A model generated the notes under the pieces. That model saw only the letters and a list, made by a program, of their open reading frames with translations, made no database searches and was not told the origin of the DNA. A program made the translations under genes and the position numbers. A DNA stretch of 64,000 bases from Entomohabitans teleogrylli (GTDB lineage Bacteria > Pseudomonadota > Gammaproteobacteria > Enterobacterales > Enterobacteriaceae): contig NZ_KQ947378.1 in the NCBI RefSeq assembly GCF_001484765.1, forward strand, positions 1-64,000, read 5' to 3'. Shown here in pieces: positions 1-9,523 of this stretch. Positions within the stretch are counted from its first letter, which is position 1. Each line of letters opens with the position of its first letter.

Positions 1-45
1 GTAGTGTGGGGTCTCCCCATGCGAGAGTAGGGAACTGCCAGGCAT
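1..45 (+). rRNA. rrfD: 5S rRNA, 3' end only (first 5S copy of the operon)
   Basis: These bases match the last 45 positions of enterobacterial 5S rRNA and end in CCAGGCAT. The window begins inside the gene, so the 5' two thirds and the upstream 16S and 23S genes are not visible. The order 5S, tRNA-Thr, 5S that follows is the layout I know from E. coli rrnD, which is the basis for the symbol. Confidence 0.93.
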
Positions 46-193
46 CAAATTAAAAGACCTGCACCAGTCTTCGGGGCAGTTCGCTACTCGTCAGAGAGTG
101 GGACAAAAGCGGAAGCTTTTGAACGTTGCGCAGCAACGGCCCGAAGGGTGAATCACGCAGTGATTGATCAACAGCAGGTATTGGATTAAGTGT

Positions 194-269
194 GCTGATA
201 TGGCTCAGTTGGTAGAGCGCACCCTTGGTAAGGGTGAGGTCCCCAGTTCGACTCTGGGTATCAGCACCA
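194..269 (+). tRNA. thrV: tRNA-Thr (anticodon GGT)
   Basis: A complete 76-nt cloverleaf: acceptor GCTGATA pairs with TATCAGC, followed by an encoded CCA end (267-269). The D arm carries the usual GG, the anticodon stem ACCCT/AGGGT encloses a loop with anticodon GGT at 227-229, and the T loop reads TTCGACT. It lies between two 5S genes, as thrV does in E. coli rrnD, and is presumably released from the rRNA precursor. The T stem (CCCAG/CTGGG) differs from the E. coli copy as I remember it, but pairing is kept. Confidence 0.97.
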
Positions 270-306
270 GTAATATTGGTTAAAGTTCGGCACGAAGAAA
301 AGAATT

Positions 307-426
307 TGTCTGGCGGCAAGAGCGCGGTGGTCCCACCTGACCCCATGCCGAACTCAGAAGTGAAACGCCGTAGCGCCGATGGTAGTGTGGGGTCTCCCCA
401 TGCGAGAGTAGGGAACTGCCAGACAT
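307..426 (+). rRNA. rrfF: 5S rRNA, complete second copy
   Basis: A full 120-nt 5S gene. The ends TGTCTGG (307-313) and CCAGACA (419-425) pair to form helix I. Relative to the usual TGCCTGG/CCAGGCA ends, both strands of the helix changed together, so structure is conserved. The internal block from GCGCGGTGGTCCCACCTG onward is the standard enterobacterial sequence. It is the distal 5S of an rrnD-type operon. Confidence 0.96.
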
Positions 427-435
427 CAATTAAAG

Positions 436-465
436 AAGGCCCGATCATCTGATCGGGCCTTTTTG
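436..465 (+). terminator. rRNA operon intrinsic terminator
   Basis: A 10-bp GC-rich stem, AGGCCCGATC (437-446) with GATCGGGCCT (451-460), a 4-nt loop, and a run of T ending at 464. It starts 10 nt after the second 5S. Confidence 0.93.
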
Positions 466-880
466 TCATTTCCTTCCGCGAGTTTCCCGGTTTGCAGAAT
501 CATCAGACAATACTTACCAGAACCTACTGAGGCTGTTCCAGTTGGCCTTTATGGCGCTGAATTGTCTCCGATCATAAAGCGTTTCAGATTGCATCTCAGC
601 GCTATTTATCGACTGTCTACCAGCATCAGCGCCATCGTAAACATGGTGGATGTATGGCGTTCCACTTCGGGTCAACAACGAAAATGTCATTTGCCGGAGC
701 GTAACGAGCCGCAGCGCTATGCTTTCTCATCTCATCCTGCGACAGGCGATATTACGGAAGTCGTGAAATCTGCTGGAAATCAGGAAACATCAGAGGAGAT
801 GTTGTTATGCTGACGCGTATGCCACAGCACAGATGACAGAGTGTGGAAAGTGAATATCAGGTGAGAAAAGATGTATATAA
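466..880. other. Unassigned stretch between rRNA operon and fis terminator
   Basis: About 415 bp with no recognisable gene. The longest open frame on the plus strand (463-813, 116 codons) starts inside the terminator T-tract, has no ribosome binding site and matches no family I know. In E. coli this interval holds yhdJ, yhdU, acrS and acrEF among others; none of those can be recognised here. Confidence 0.55.
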
Positions 881-916
881 CAAAAAGGCGCTTTCCCATG
901 CCGGTCAGCGCCTTTT
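881..916 (-). terminator. fis intrinsic terminator
   Basis: Read on the minus strand, a stem AAAAGGCGCT (916-907) pairs with AGCGCCTTTT (892-883) around a 14-nt loop and ends in a T run at 886-882. It begins 20 nt past the fis stop codon. Confidence 0.88.
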
Positions 917-936
917 GAACGAGCAAAGAACGAAAA

Positions 937-1233
937 TTAGTTCATGCCGTATTTTTTCAATTTCTTACGCAGCGTACCGCGGTTGATGCCCATCATCAGA
1001 GCAGCACGGGTCTGGTTGCCGCGGGTGTATTGCATCACCATGTCCAACAGGGGCTGTTCTACTTCAGCCAGTACCAGCTCATACAGGTCATTAACATCCT
1101 GACCATTCAGTTGAGCAAAATAGTTCTTCAGTGCCTGTTTTACCGAGTCACGCAAAGGTTTTTGAGTTACCTGATCCTGAGAGTTAACGGTAGAAACGGT
1201 CAGTACGTCAGAATTTACGCGTTGTTCGAACAT
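937..1233 (-). CDS. fis: DNA-binding protein Fis
   Basis: A 98-residue nucleoid protein and regulator that bends DNA, activates rRNA promoters and assists site-specific recombination. The length equals E. coli Fis and the sequence appears identical or nearly so to the copy I remember. The N-terminal beta-hairpin arm (about residues 11-26) is followed by dimerisation helices. The C-terminal helix-turn-helix (about 74-95) contains [20 protein letters not shown]. It lies 25 bp after dusB and is read from the dusB promoter, ending at a strong terminator. Its proximity to an rRNA operon, its main target class, is a local difference from E. coli. Confidence 0.99.
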
Positions 1234-1258
1234 AGTTCTGTCAGCTCTTTATTTCTGT

Positions 1259-2224
1259 TTACGCAAAATTTTCGAAGTATGCCTCCAACGCCTCCAGCTG
1301 TTCGCTGGCGTCCTCAATGGCGTTGAATGTGCGCCGAAACTGGTCATCTGGAGCGTGTTCCTGGAGATACCAGGCCACGTGTTTACGCGCAATGCGATAG
1401 CCTTTTGCCTGACCGTAAAAGTCATGCAATGCCTGAACATGCGTGCAAAGCAAACGCTTAACTTCCGCCAGTGGCAGAGGGTCAAGCTGCTCTCCGGTGT
1501 CCAGATAATGCTGGATTTCCCGAAAGATCCAGGGTCTTCCCTGAGCTGCGCGGCCTATCATCAGAGCGTCAGCTCCCGTATAGTCAAGCACAGCTCTGGC
1601 TTTAAGCGGGTCTGTTATGTCGCCATTCGCGATAACCGGAATGGAAACTGTCTGCTTAACTGCCCGAATACTGTCGTATTCAGCTTCCCCGTTAAATAAA
1701 CAGGCGCGGGTGCGACCATGTATTGTCAGGGCCTGAATGCCACAATCTTCAGCCAGTTGGGCAATTTCTACACAGTTACGATGCCCGGGATCCCAGCCGG
1801 TGCGAATCTTCAGCGTCACGGGAACCTCCACCGCATTAACCACCGCGCAAAGAATGGCTTTCACCAGTTCCGGGTGTTGCAACAGGGCTGAACCTGCTAG
1901 TCTCCGATTCACTTTTTTGGCCGGGCAACCCATATTGATATCAATAATCTGGGCGCCACTTTCCACGTTAATACGTGTAGCTTCAGCCATCTCTTCTGGC
2001 ACGCTACCGGCGATTTGCACGGTGCGGACGCCAGGCTCATCGACGTGAACCATCCGTAAGCGAGATTTATCACTGGCCCAGACTTCCGGGTTTGATGACA
2101 TCATCTCCGATACGGTCAATCCGGCTCCCATCTCATAGCACAACTTCCTGAACGGCCTGTCGGTAATACCGGCCATCGGAGCGGCGATCAGACGGTTTCT
2201 GAGCTGGTAATGTCCAATGCGCAT
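1259..2224 (-). CDS. dusB: tRNA-dihydrouridine synthase B
   Basis: A 321-residue FMN enzyme that reduces uridine to dihydrouridine in the tRNA D-loop with NADPH. The length matches E. coli DusB. The TIM barrel opens with [12 protein letters not shown] (15-26); the catalytic cysteine is C100 within NMGCPAKKV; phosphate-binding segments include IANGDI and [11 protein letters not shown]. The C-terminal helical tRNA-binding domain covers roughly 245-321. It is the first gene of the dusB-fis operon. A growth-regulated promoter of fis type lies about 40 bp upstream, so expression of this enzyme is coupled to Fis. Confidence 0.98.
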   Translation of the reverse strand: MRIGHYQLRNRLIAAPMAGITDRPFRKLCYEMGAGLTVSEMMSSNPEVWASDKSRLRMVHVDEPGVRTVQIAGSVPEEMAEATRINVESGAQIIDINMGCPAKKVNRRLAGSALLQHPELVKAILCAVVNAVEVPVTLKIRTGWDPGHRNCVEIAQLAEDCGIQALTIHGRTRACLFNGEAEYDSIRAVKQTVSIPVIANGDITDPLKARAVLDYTGADALMIGRAAQGRPWIFREIQHYLDTGEQLDPLPLAEVKRLLCTHVQALHDFYGQAKGYRIARKHVAWYLQEHAPDDQFRRTFNAIEDASEQLEALEAYFENFA

Positions 2225-2264
2225 GAATTAAGAAATGACCATACTGTGACCTGCAAGGCGGCGT

Positions 2265-2293
2265 ATATTACGCATTTTTCGCACGAGATGAAA
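2265..2293 (-). promoter_or_regulatory. dusB-fis operon promoter
   Basis: On the minus strand a -35 TTTCAT (2293-2288) and -10 TAATAT (2270-2265) are separated by exactly 17 bp and followed by a GC-rich discriminator ACGCCGCC. This is the arrangement I know for the E. coli fis promoter, which is sensitive to growth rate and stringent control. The A/T-rich DNA upstream (2340-2420) would suit Fis autoregulatory sites, but I do not assign them individually. Confidence 0.82.
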
Positions 2294-2553
2294 GGCCAAA
2301 CTTTGAACAATCCTCTGTCCTGGATCAATGAATCGCGGTTGGCTAAAAAAAAATCTTATAATAGTACATCTAAATCATTGAGTTACGGATGTCTGGCGAT
2401 TTTGTGCTCTTTTTATTTTTCTCAAAAGTTCTCTATAGTTCTGGCAGTGATAGAGGGGGCAGAATGATAATCTGCTGTTTTTCTGTGCAAATTAGCGCAT
2501 CTTTATGAGATCTGTCTCTCAGTATTGATGATTGTTCTGTGCAAATGCATAAA

Positions 2554-2573
2554 CGGGACGCGGTCGCGTCCCG
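2554..2573 (-). terminator. Hairpin after prmA, probable weak terminator
   Basis: An 8-bp stem CGGGACGC (2554-2561) with GCGTCCCG (2566-2573) and a 4-nt loop sits just past the prmA stop. The minus-strand tail is only GTTTATGC, so termination may be partial. Confidence 0.55.
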
Positions 2574-2578
2574 CCATG

Positions 2579-3460
2579 TCAGTTCTTAATACCGGTAATT
2601 CGGCACCACTCTTCTTTTTCGGCCAGCGGATCGAGAGTGAACAGTGGTTGGTAGGCTTCGCAGACACTTTCCGCCTGGCTGGCAAGAATACCGGAAAGCC
2701 CCAGTAAACCTCCCTGAACGGGCAGTACGCTGATTAAGGGCGCCAGGTCACGTAACGGGCCAGCGAGGATATTTGCGACCACGACATCGGCTTTCATGGC
2801 TTCTGGCTGGTTCTGTGGCAGGTAGAGCTCAAGACGGTCTGCCACGCCATTGCGCTGCGCGTTGTCGCGGCTGGCCTGGATAGCCTGAGGATCGATATCA
2901 ATGCCGATTGCCCGGGCGGCACCCAGCTTCAGGGCGGCAATAGCCAGAATTCCTGAGCCGCAGCCAAAGTCGATTACTGTTTTCCCGGACAAATCAAGGC
3001 TATCCAGCCACTCAAGGCACAGTGAGGTGGTTGGGTGGGTGCCTGTGCCGAAAGCCAGACCGGGGTCGAGCATGACGTTAACAGCATTTGCGTCCGGCAC
3101 TTCGCGCCAACTCGGGCAGATCCACAGCCGCTGCCCGAAACGCATCGGGTGGAAATTATCCATCCACTCCCGTTCCCAGTCTTTATCTTCCAATTGTTCG
3201 ACTTTGTGATGAAAGCCTGCGCCAAGCAGTGGATGGGGCTCAAGCATCGCCACCACCGTTTTCATATCGGTTTCCGCATCGTACAGGCCGATGATGTCCG
3301 TATCACCCCACAGGCGAGTTTCGCCTGGCAGCGGTTCGAAAACCGGTGTGTCATGGGTATCCTGAAAGGTGACGGAAACCGCGCCGCTCTCCATCAGGGC
3401 ATCTCCCAGCTCTTCAGCGTGGCTGCCGGTAGTATTAATTTTCAGTTGAATCCATGGCAT
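2579..3460 (-). CDS. prmA: Ribosomal protein L11 methyltransferase
   Basis: A 293-residue S-adenosylmethionine-dependent enzyme that trimethylates ribosomal protein L11. The length equals E. coli PrmA. The N-terminal ribosome-docking domain (about 1-60) is joined by a linker to the class I methyltransferase core. Motif I is [12 protein letters not shown] (162-173), and motif IV is the [11 protein letters not shown] segment (226-236). It lies 11 bp after panF on the same strand, forming the distal gene of yhdT-panF-prmA, and is followed by a small hairpin. Confidence 0.98.
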   Translation of the reverse strand: MPWIQLKINTTGSHAEELGDALMESGAVSVTFQDTHDTPVFEPLPGETRLWGDTDIIGLYDAETDMKTVVAMLEPHPLLGAGFHHKVEQLEDKDWEREWMDNFHPMRFGQRLWICPSWREVPDANAVNVMLDPGLAFGTGTHPTTSLCLEWLDSLDLSGKTVIDFGCGSGILAIAALKLGAARAIGIDIDPQAIQASRDNAQRNGVADRLELYLPQNQPEAMKADVVVANILAGPLRDLAPLISVLPVQGGLLGLSGILASQAESVCEAYQPLFTLDPLAEKEEWCRITGIKN

Positions 3461-3471
3461 GGCAAAACTCT

Positions 3472-4926
3472 TTATTGATCGGTGGATGAAATAGCGGCTG
3501 TGGCTGAACGGGAATCACCAAAACGGTTACCGATCAGAAAAGCCAGTAAACTTAACAATAGCGAAGGCACAATGGGATGAAAGCCCTGGAACTGATAATT
3601 CAGCGTCGCCAGTACTGCGTACAGCACCCCTCCGACGATCATCGCGCTCAACGCGCCTGTGGCATTAGCTTTTTCCCAGTACAGGCCGAGTACCAGCGGC
3701 CACAGAAACACGGCTTCCAGACCGCCGAAAGCCAGCAGGTTGAGCCAGATAATCATCTCCGGCGGTCGCCATGCGGCCAACAGCAGCAGGGCGCCCAGCG
3801 TCAGAGTAATGCTTGCTGACAGACGCTTGAGCGCTTTTTCGTTGTTGATCTGATCCGGGCGCATATTAAGCCACAGATCTTTGACGATCGTCGCCGATGA
3901 TTGCAGCAACTGTGCATTAATCGTCGACATGATCGCCGCCATCGGCGCGGCCAAAAAGATCCCGGCGGCGACTGGCGGCAGCACCGTGACCATGAGTGTG
4001 GGGATCACCAGATCCGGAACATGGAGATCCGGCAGTATCGCCCGGCCGAGCGCGCCAGCCAGATGCATGCCGAACATCAGTATTGCGACTACGATGGTGC
4101 CGATAATGATGCCACGATGTACCGCTTTGCTGTCCTTATATGAGATACAGCGCACCGCGGTGTGTGGCAGCCCGATCACCCCGAAACAAACCAGCACCCA
4201 GAAGGAGGCCATAAACGCCGGAGAGAGAATATCATCGGCCCCCTGAGGGGTGACCAGTTTGGGGTCGATTTGCTGAAGCTTATCTACCGCGCTGTGCAGC
4301 CCGCCTGCCGCATGGATTATGCCGGCCAGCAGCAGCAGGGTTCCCAGCAGCATCACCAGCCCCTGCATGGTGTCATTCAGCACGCTGGCCCGGAAACCGC
4401 CAAAAGCAGTGTACAGTGCAATGCTGATACCAAAAATAAGCAACCCGGTTTCATAAGGAATACCGGCGGCGGTTTCCAGCAGCCTGGCGCCGCCGATGAA
4501 CTGGACCGTCATTGCTCCGATAAAGGCCACCAGCAGGCTCAGACTGGCCAGCCATACCAGCAACCGGCTGTGGTAGCGGGCGTAAAGCATGTCATTCAGG
4601 GTGACGGCGTTATAACGGCGGGCGAGAATGGCGAACTTTTTCCCCAGAATCCCCAGTGATAGCCAGACGGCTGGTAGCTGGATCATGGCCAGAAGCACCC
4701 AGCCGAGGCCATATTTATAGGCGGCTCCTGGCCCGCCGATAAAAGAGCTGGCGCTGATATAGGTGGCTGTCAGGGTCATCGCCAGGACAACGCCGCCCAT
4801 AGAACGGCTACCGAGGAAATATTCGTTCAGGAAATTTCCCTGGGTACGGCGGCGCATGGCGTATAGCGAGATACCAAATACCACCAGAAGATAGGCGATC
4901 AGCGGGAGAAGGACTTCAGGCTGCAC
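3472..4926 (-). CDS. panF: Sodium/pantothenate symporter
   Basis: A 484-residue inner-membrane transporter of the solute:sodium symporter family that imports pantothenate for coenzyme A synthesis. About 13 hydrophobic helices run through the protein, with the family block AGRMTATYIS-like region present here as [18 protein letters not shown] (about 48-65). Translation starts at a GTG (4926-4924) that lies inside the end of yhdT, an 11-bp overlap that implies translational coupling. Length is within one residue of E. coli PanF, and the C-terminal cytoplasmic tail is the least conserved part. Confidence 0.97.
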   Translation of the reverse strand: MQPEVLLPLIAYLLVVFGISLYAMRRRTQGNFLNEYFLGSRSMGGVVLAMTLTATYISASSFIGGPGAAYKYGLGWVLLAMIQLPAVWLSLGILGKKFAILARRYNAVTLNDMLYARYHSRLLVWLASLSLLVAFIGAMTVQFIGGARLLETAAGIPYETGLLIFGISIALYTAFGGFRASVLNDTMQGLVMLLGTLLLLAGIIHAAGGLHSAVDKLQQIDPKLVTPQGADDILSPAFMASFWVLVCFGVIGLPHTAVRCISYKDSKAVHRGIIIGTIVVAILMFGMHLAGALGRAILPDLHVPDLVIPTLMVTVLPPVAAGIFLAAPMAAIMSTINAQLLQSSATIVKDLWLNMRPDQINNEKALKRLSASITLTLGALLLLAAWRPPEMIIWLNLLAFGGLEAVFLWPLVLGLYWEKANATGALSAMIVGGVLYAVLATLNYQFQGFHPIVPSLLLSLLAFLIGNRFGDSRSATAAISSTDQ

Positions 4927-5158
4927 GATCGTCCTCCAGCGGAATATCTTTAAATATCACTCTGACCATCAGCCAGCACAGTCCGATAAACAGCAGCGGC
5001 ACCAACAGGCAGGCCATTTCGAACCAGTGCGGCAGTCCGGTGATGCCCTGTGTATCATCAGGTAAGTAAGCAGCCACTAACCATGCGGCAAGATAAAACA
5101 GGGTAAGCCACAGCGCCCAGCGCGCTTCTTTATGGGCCTGAACAAAACGTTTGTCCAT
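4916..5158 (-). CDS. yhdT: YhdT family small membrane protein
   Basis: An 80-residue protein of unknown function with two predicted membrane helices (about 16-33 and 46-66) and a charged C-terminus DIPLEDD. It is consistently found directly upstream of panF, which suggests but does not prove a role in pantothenate uptake. Two ATG codons are adjacent (5161 and 5158). I chose the second because it gives the E. coli length and better spacing from GGGAA. The C-terminus overlaps the panF start. Confidence 0.92.
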   Translation of the reverse strand: MDKRFVQAHKEARWALWLTLFYLAAWLVAAYLPDDTQGITGLPHWFEMACLLVPLLFIGLCWLMVRVIFKDIPLEDDRAA

Positions 5159-5217
5159 CATGGGTTCCCGCGGTTGTCGGTAAAGGGGCGATTGTAACTC
5201 AGGGGGGAGAGGTTGAT

Positions 5218-5246
5218 AAAAGAAAAAGGCCAGCGTTCGGCTGGCC
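5218..5246 (-). terminator. accBC terminator
   Basis: On the minus strand a stem GGCCAGC (5246-5240) pairs with GCTGGCC (5234-5228) around a 5-nt loop and is followed by TTTTTCTTTT. It separates the acc operon from yhdT-panF-prmA. Confidence 0.9.
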
Positions 5247-5267
5247 CTGTGCTATGCGGTATGGGAA

Positions 5268-6617
5268 TTATTTTTCCTGCATACCCAGTTTTTTCTCCAG
5301 ATAGTGGATATTTGTGCCACCGTGCTGGAAATTTTCATCGCTCATAATGCGCATCTGCAAATCAACGTTGGTTTTAATACCGTCGATGATCAATTCCTGC
5401 AGAGCATTCTTCATGCGTGCAATGGCGACGTCGCGGTTTTCGCCGTAGCAGATCAGCTTGCCAATCATGGAGTCGTAATATGGAGGCACTGTGTAATCTG
5501 CGTAAATATGCGACTCCCAGCGCACGCCAAAACCGCCAGGCGCGTGGAAACGGGTAATTTTCCCCGGACTTGGCAGGAAAGTGTTTGGATCTTCGGCGTT
5601 GATACGGCACTCAACCGCGTGGCCGCGAACCACAACTTCTTCCTGCTTGATGGACAAGGGTTGGCCCGCAGCGATGCGCAACTGCTCTTTGATCAGATCC
5701 ACACCGGTGATCATTTCGGTGACCGGATGCTCAACCTGGATACGGGTGTTCATTTCAATGAAGTAGAATTCACCGTTTTCGAACAGGAATTCGAAGGTGC
5801 CAGCGCCGCGGTAGCCGATATCGACACAGGCTTTTGAGCAGCGCTCGCCGATGTAGCGACGTAGTTCCGGGGTGATACCCGGCGCCGGCGCTTCTTCGAC
5901 CACTTTCTGGTGGCGGCGCTGCATGGAGCAATCACGCTCGGCCAGATAGATAGCGTTCCCCTGGCCGTCGGCCAGCACCTGGATTTCGATATGGCGCGGA
6001 TTTTCCAGATATTTTTCCATGTAGACCATATCGTTATTAAATGCCGCTTTCGCTTCGGCACGGGTCATGGAAATTGACTGGGAAAGTTCGGCATCGCTGC
6101 GCACCACGCGCATACCGCGACCGCCGCCGCCGCCGGAGGCTTTGATAATCACCGGATAACCAATACGTTTGGCAATCGCGCGGTTTTTATCCATATCGTC
6201 GCCCAGCGGGCCATCGGAGCCCGGAACACAAGGGACGCCGGCTTTTTTCATGGCGCTAATGGCGGAAACTTTATCCCCCATAATGCGGATGGTATCCGCG
6301 GTCGGGCCAATAAAGATAAAACCGGAACGTTCGACCTGTTCGGCGAAGTTGGCATTTTCCGACAGGAAACCATATCCTGGGTGAATGGCAACGGCGCCGG
6401 TAATTTCGGCGGCGCTGATGATTGCCGGGATATTCAGATAACTTTTCACCGACGGAGCCGGCCCGATACAGACCGTTTCATCCGCCAGCAGTACGTGCTT
6501 CAGATCGCGATCCGCGGTGGAGTGCACAGCGACAGTCTTAATGCCCAGTTCTTTACAGGCACGCAGAATACGCAAAGCGATTTCACCACGGTTAGCGATA
6601 ACAATTTTATCCAGCAT
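5268..6617 (-). CDS. accC: Acetyl-CoA carboxylase, biotin carboxylase subunit
   Basis: A 449-residue ATP-grasp enzyme that carboxylates the biotin carried by AccB, the first half of malonyl-CoA formation for fatty acid synthesis. Length equals E. coli AccC. The N-terminal biotin carboxylase domain starts [16 protein letters not shown]. The flexible glycine loop is [14 protein letters not shown] (about 159-172), and metal-binding and catalytic residues lie in the [16 protein letters not shown] block (about 286-301). It begins 12 bp after accB and ends before a strong terminator, so it is co-transcribed with accB and probably aroQ. Confidence 0.99.
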   Translation of the reverse strand: MLDKIVIANRGEIALRILRACKELGIKTVAVHSTADRDLKHVLLADETVCIGPAPSVKSYLNIPAIISAAEITGAVAIHPGYGFLSENANFAEQVERSGFIFIGPTADTIRIMGDKVSAISAMKKAGVPCVPGSDGPLGDDMDKNRAIAKRIGYPVIIKASGGGGGRGMRVVRSDAELSQSISMTRAEAKAAFNNDMVYMEKYLENPRHIEIQVLADGQGNAIYLAERDCSMQRRHQKVVEEAPAPGITPELRRYIGERCSKACVDIGYRGAGTFEFLFENGEFYFIEMNTRIQVEHPVTEMITGVDLIKEQLRIAAGQPLSIKQEEVVVRGHAVECRINAEDPNTFLPSPGKITRFHAPGGFGVRWESHIYADYTVPPYYDSMIGKLICYGENRDVAIARMKNALQELIIDGIKTNVDLQMRIMSDENFQHGGTNIHYLEKKLGMQEK

Positions 6618-6629
6618 GTTCGCCTCGTA

Positions 6630-7097
6630 TTACTCGATGACGACCAGCGGCTCGTCAAATTCTACCGGCTGACCATTTTCGACCAGAATGGCTTTTACCA
6701 CGCCTGCTTTGTCGGCTTCGATCTGGTTCATCATTTTCATTGCTTCAACAATGCACAGGGTGTCGCCCACGCTGACTTTCTGACCCACTTCCACAAAGGC
6801 TTTCGCGTCCGGGCTTGGGGTACGGTAGAAAGTACCAACCATCGGGGAACGTACGATGTGACCACTGACTTCTGCTGCTGCGGCCGGCGCTTCCACCGCT
6901 GCAGCGGCTACCGGCGCAATAGCCGGCTGAGGTTGCGGCTGGTACATCGGCGCCGCGTAGGCCTGCTGCATCATCGGCGCAGGGTTTGCCACCGCACGAC
7001 TGATACGCACAGACTCTTCGCCCTCAGAAATTTCCAGTTCAGCGATGCCTGATTCTTCAACCAGTTCGATCAGTTTTTTTATCTTACGAATATCCAT
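6630..7097 (-). CDS. accB: Acetyl-CoA carboxylase, biotin carboxyl carrier protein
   Basis: A 155-residue carrier (E. coli 156) that holds biotin between the carboxylase (AccC) and the carboxyltransferase (AccAD). The N-terminal region (1-35) is followed by an Ala/Pro/Gln-rich flexible linker (about 36-76). The biotinyl domain has the motif [11 protein letters not shown], with the biotinylated lysine at K121. Family knowledge says AccB represses its own operon. It lies 21 bp after aroQ, unlike E. coli K-12 where a long leader precedes accB. Confidence 0.99.
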   Translation of the reverse strand: MDIRKIKKLIELVEESGIAELEISEGEESVRISRAVANPAPMMQQAYAAPMYQPQPQPAIAPVAAAAVEAPAAAAEVSGHIVRSPMVGTFYRTPSPDAKAFVEVGQKVSVGDTLCIVEAMKMMNQIEADKAGVVKAILVENGQPVEFDEPLVVIE

Positions 7098-7118
7098 GAG
7101 TGGGTTCCGTACTCTTGT

Positions 7119-7571
7119 TTAGTTTGATTGTGACAGGCGTTTCACCGCCGTCTGTAATGCCCAGGAATAGCCATCGGCGCCAAAACCGCAGATGACGCCG
7201 CTTGCGATATCAGAGAGATAGGAATGATGGCGGAAAGGTTCGCGAGCGTGGACATTGCTGAGGTGGATTTCGATAAACGGAATCTCTACTGCCAGCAGCG
7301 CGTCACGTAACGCCACGCTGGTATGGGTAAATGCGGCCGGATTAATCAGGATATAGTCCACATGACCTTTAGCCTGATGAATTCGGTCAATCAACACATA
7401 CTCCGCGTTAGATTGCAGGTGCTCCAGAGACACATTCAGCGCTTTTGCTTCCGTCTCGAGTTGGCCGACGATGTGCGCCAGCGTTTGGCTACCGTACTTC
7501 TCCGGTTCCCGGGCGCCGAGCATGTTCAGGTTCGGTCCGTTCAAAAGCAAAATGTGGAATTTGTCAGCCAT
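7119..7571 (-). CDS. aroQ: 3-dehydroquinate dehydratase, type II
   Basis: A 150-residue enzyme converting 3-dehydroquinate to 3-dehydroshikimate in the shikimate pathway by the type II (trans-elimination) mechanism. Family signatures are [10 protein letters not shown] (8-17), [11 protein letters not shown] and [14 protein letters not shown], which carries the catalytic histidine. An upstream in-frame extension exists to 7682, but the ATG at 7571 gives the family length and follows a GGGAG sequence. The gene sits between a TATAAT element and accB, so it probably shares the acc transcript. E. coli K-12 relies on the unrelated type I enzyme AroD, so this is a local difference. Confidence 0.96.
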   Translation of the reverse strand: MADKFHILLLNGPNLNMLGAREPEKYGSQTLAHIVGQLETEAKALNVSLEHLQSNAEYVLIDRIHQAKGHVDYILINPAAFTHTSVALRDALLAVEIPFIEIHLSNVHAREPFRHHSYLSDIASGVICGFGADGYSWALQTAVKRLSQSN

Positions 7572-7680
7572 CGTGCCGCTATCTCCCGCAATATCCAGGT
7601 ATTCGACAAAATATACCTTCACTGGTCGGTTGTCACCTGACAGAGCCAAAAAACCTGCCAGAGAAAAACCAAAGTCGCAC

Positions 7681-7686
7681 ATTATA
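7681..7686 (-). promoter_or_regulatory. Candidate -10 element for aroQ-accBC
   Basis: A perfect minus-strand TATAAT is followed by GTGCGAC. The region 17 bp upstream (CTGCCA-like) is a poor -35. It lies 110 bp before the aroQ start and is the best promoter candidate in the 233-bp gap between msrQ and aroQ. The remainder of that gap shows nothing else I can name. Confidence 0.5.
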
Positions 7687-7804
7687 ACTATTTCGTCGCA
7701 TTTGGCAGCTAAATACTGGTCTTATCAGGGAAGATGATCAACCGATATCTGTTCGCCAGCGCTGGCAGGTAACATTTCTGCGGAAAGCTGCACATAACTG
7801 GCGA

Positions 7805-8404
7805 TTATTTCCACCACTGGCGGAACTTTTTGAAACGCAAGCTTAAAAGCGCCAGGGCCAGTAAGGCATAGATCAGCGGCTGCGGGGAGAGCGTTTTCAC
7901 TGACCAGATATAATGAACCGGCGCGAGGATCGCCGCCAGATAGATGCCATTATGCAGATATTGCCAGCGTTTTCCCAACCGATTCTGCGCCGCCCGGGTG
8001 GAAGTCAACGCCAGCGCCAGCAGAATCAGCCAGCAGGCCATTCCCAGCGTAAGGTAAGGGCGCTTAACCAGTTCCTGACCCAGCAGCCCCAGATGGTCGA
8101 TACCCAGCTCCAGCAGGCTATAACTCGTCAGGTGCAGGCTCGCCCAGGCAAAACACCATAACCCCAATAGCCGGCGGGCGCGTATCAAAAGAGGCTGTTT
8201 AGCATATTTGGCCAGCGGAGCGACCAGCAGCGTGGCGAGTAGCAACTTGAGGGCCATTCGGCCGGTAAAATGCTGGATATCCCTGGCGGGATCGGCGCTG
8301 AATAACCCTTGATTAACAGCCCACACCAGCCATAAGAAGGGGACAAATGCCGCCAGATGGAGAATGACTTTCAGCCAGATAATATGTTTTGCCGTTAACC
8401 GCAT
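7805..8404 (-). CDS. msrQ: MsrQ, heme-binding membrane subunit of the MsrPQ methionine sulfoxide reductase
   Basis: A 199-residue inner-membrane b-type cytochrome that passes electrons from the quinone pool to periplasmic MsrP. It has about six hydrophobic helices and conserved histidines in the helices (for example in [14 protein letters not shown]). E. coli MsrQ is about 211 residues, so this is slightly short at the N-terminus, though [13 protein letters not shown] is a normal family start. The ATG follows the msrP TGA with no gap (TGAATG), indicating translational coupling. Confidence 0.95.
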   Translation of the reverse strand: MRLTAKHIIWLKVILHLAAFVPFLWLVWAVNQGLFSADPARDIQHFTGRMALKLLLATLLVAPLAKYAKQPLLIRARRLLGLWCFAWASLHLTSYSLLELGIDHLGLLGQELVKRPYLTLGMACWLILLALALTSTRAAQNRLGKRWQYLHNGIYLAAILAPVHYIWSVKTLSPQPLIYALLALALLSLRFKKFRQWWK

Positions 8405-9409
8405 TCAGAAGTTCTCCCGCAGATTCAGCCCCCGGTATAACCCGGCAACCTGATCGGCATAGCCATTGAACAGCAGCGTTGGCTGACGTTTAACATCCAG
8501 AACGCCTCCGGGGCCGATAACCCGCTCGCTGGCCTGGGACCAGCGTGGATGGTCGACGTGCGGATTAACGTTGGCATAAAAACCATATTCATTCGGCGCT
8601 GACATATTCCAGGTGGTGGGCGGGCGATCGCGGGTCAGCGTGATACTGACCAGCGATTTTATTCCTTTAAAGCCGTATTTCCACGGAACAACGAGGCGTA
8701 CGGGGGCGCCATTTTGCGGCGCCAGCGCTTTGCCATAAACCCCAACGGCAAGCAGCGTCAGCGGCTGTTGCGCTTCATCAAGATGCAGGCCTTCGACATA
8801 GGGGTACTTCAGGCCGCCGCCGATAAAGCGATCTTTCTGCCCCGGCATTGTTTGCGGATCGTACAGGGTCTGGAATGCGACATATCTGGCATTGCTGGTG
8901 GGCTCCGCCAGCGCCAGTAATTGATGGAGGGGGAAGCCCACCCAGGGGATCACCATCGACCATGCTTCCACGCAGCGCATACGGTAAATGCGTTCCTCCA
9001 GCGCGAAACGGCGGGTGAGATCGTCGTGATCGAGGGTTAATGGCTTCGCCACTTCGCCATCGATTTTTAATGTCCAGGGGTCGGTTTTCAGACTACCGGC
9101 ATTCGCAGCGGGATCGGCTTTATCAAGGCCGAACTCATAAAAATTGTTGTAACCCGTCACTTTCTCTTCAGGGGTCAACGGTAATGCGGCTTGCCACTGT
9201 TCGGGGCGCCCGAAATCGAGAGGGCGGCCGGCTGGCGCTTTGGGGCGGTCGTTGCCTTTAAACCAGTCAAGGAGATCGGCGTGCGCAAGGCCGGGGAGAC
9301 TCAGTCCGGCGGCGCTGATGCCAAGCGCTTTCAGCACCTGGCGGCGTTGCATAAAGAAAGCCGACTCGGCAGTAACGTCGGCCTCGGTTAAACGTGGATA
9401 TTTTTTCAT
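8405..9409 (-). CDS. msrP: MsrP, periplasmic methionine sulfoxide reductase, molybdopterin subunit
   Basis: A 334-residue molybdoenzyme that repairs oxidised methionines in periplasmic proteins. The twin-arginine signal RRQVLKALG (22-30) marks Tat export of the folded protein, with likely cleavage near AHA-D. The molybdenum ligand cysteine is C146 in [10 protein letters not shown]. The start at 9409 (MKKYPRL) gives exactly the E. coli length and has GGGAG 8 nt upstream; the longer frame to 9463 looks spurious. In E. coli msrPQ is elsewhere, beside the hprRS regulatory genes. Here it sits between acuI and aroQ-accBC without that two-component pair. Confidence 0.97.
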   Translation of the reverse strand: MKKYPRLTEADVTAESAFFMQRRQVLKALGISAAGLSLPGLAHADLLDWFKGNDRPKAPAGRPLDFGRPEQWQAALPLTPEEKVTGYNNFYEFGLDKADPAANAGSLKTDPWTLKIDGEVAKPLTLDHDDLTRRFALEERIYRMRCVEAWSMVIPWVGFPLHQLLALAEPTSNARYVAFQTLYDPQTMPGQKDRFIGGGLKYPYVEGLHLDEAQQPLTLLAVGVYGKALAPQNGAPVRLVVPWKYGFKGIKSLVSITLTRDRPPTTWNMSAPNEYGFYANVNPHVDHPRWSQASERVIGPGGVLDVKRQPTLLFNGYADQVAGLYRGLNLRENF

Positions 9410-9523
9410 GGCTGGACTCCCGGTCGCCTCTGCCGAAAAACAGAGGGGATGATGATGCGCCATTAATCATGGCAGGGAGTCTGTCAATCTGCTAATACCG
9501 CCGATCATAAAATGTAAATAATG

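Noticed and set aside
463-813. A 116-codon plus-strand open frame after the rRNA terminator
   Set aside because: It starts in the terminator T run, has no ribosome binding site and resembles no known protein. Kept only as an unexplained stretch.
7572-7682. N-terminal extension of aroQ to 187 residues
   Set aside because: The extension covers the promoter-like TATAAT region and is not typical of type II dehydroquinases, which start [14 protein letters not shown]-like.
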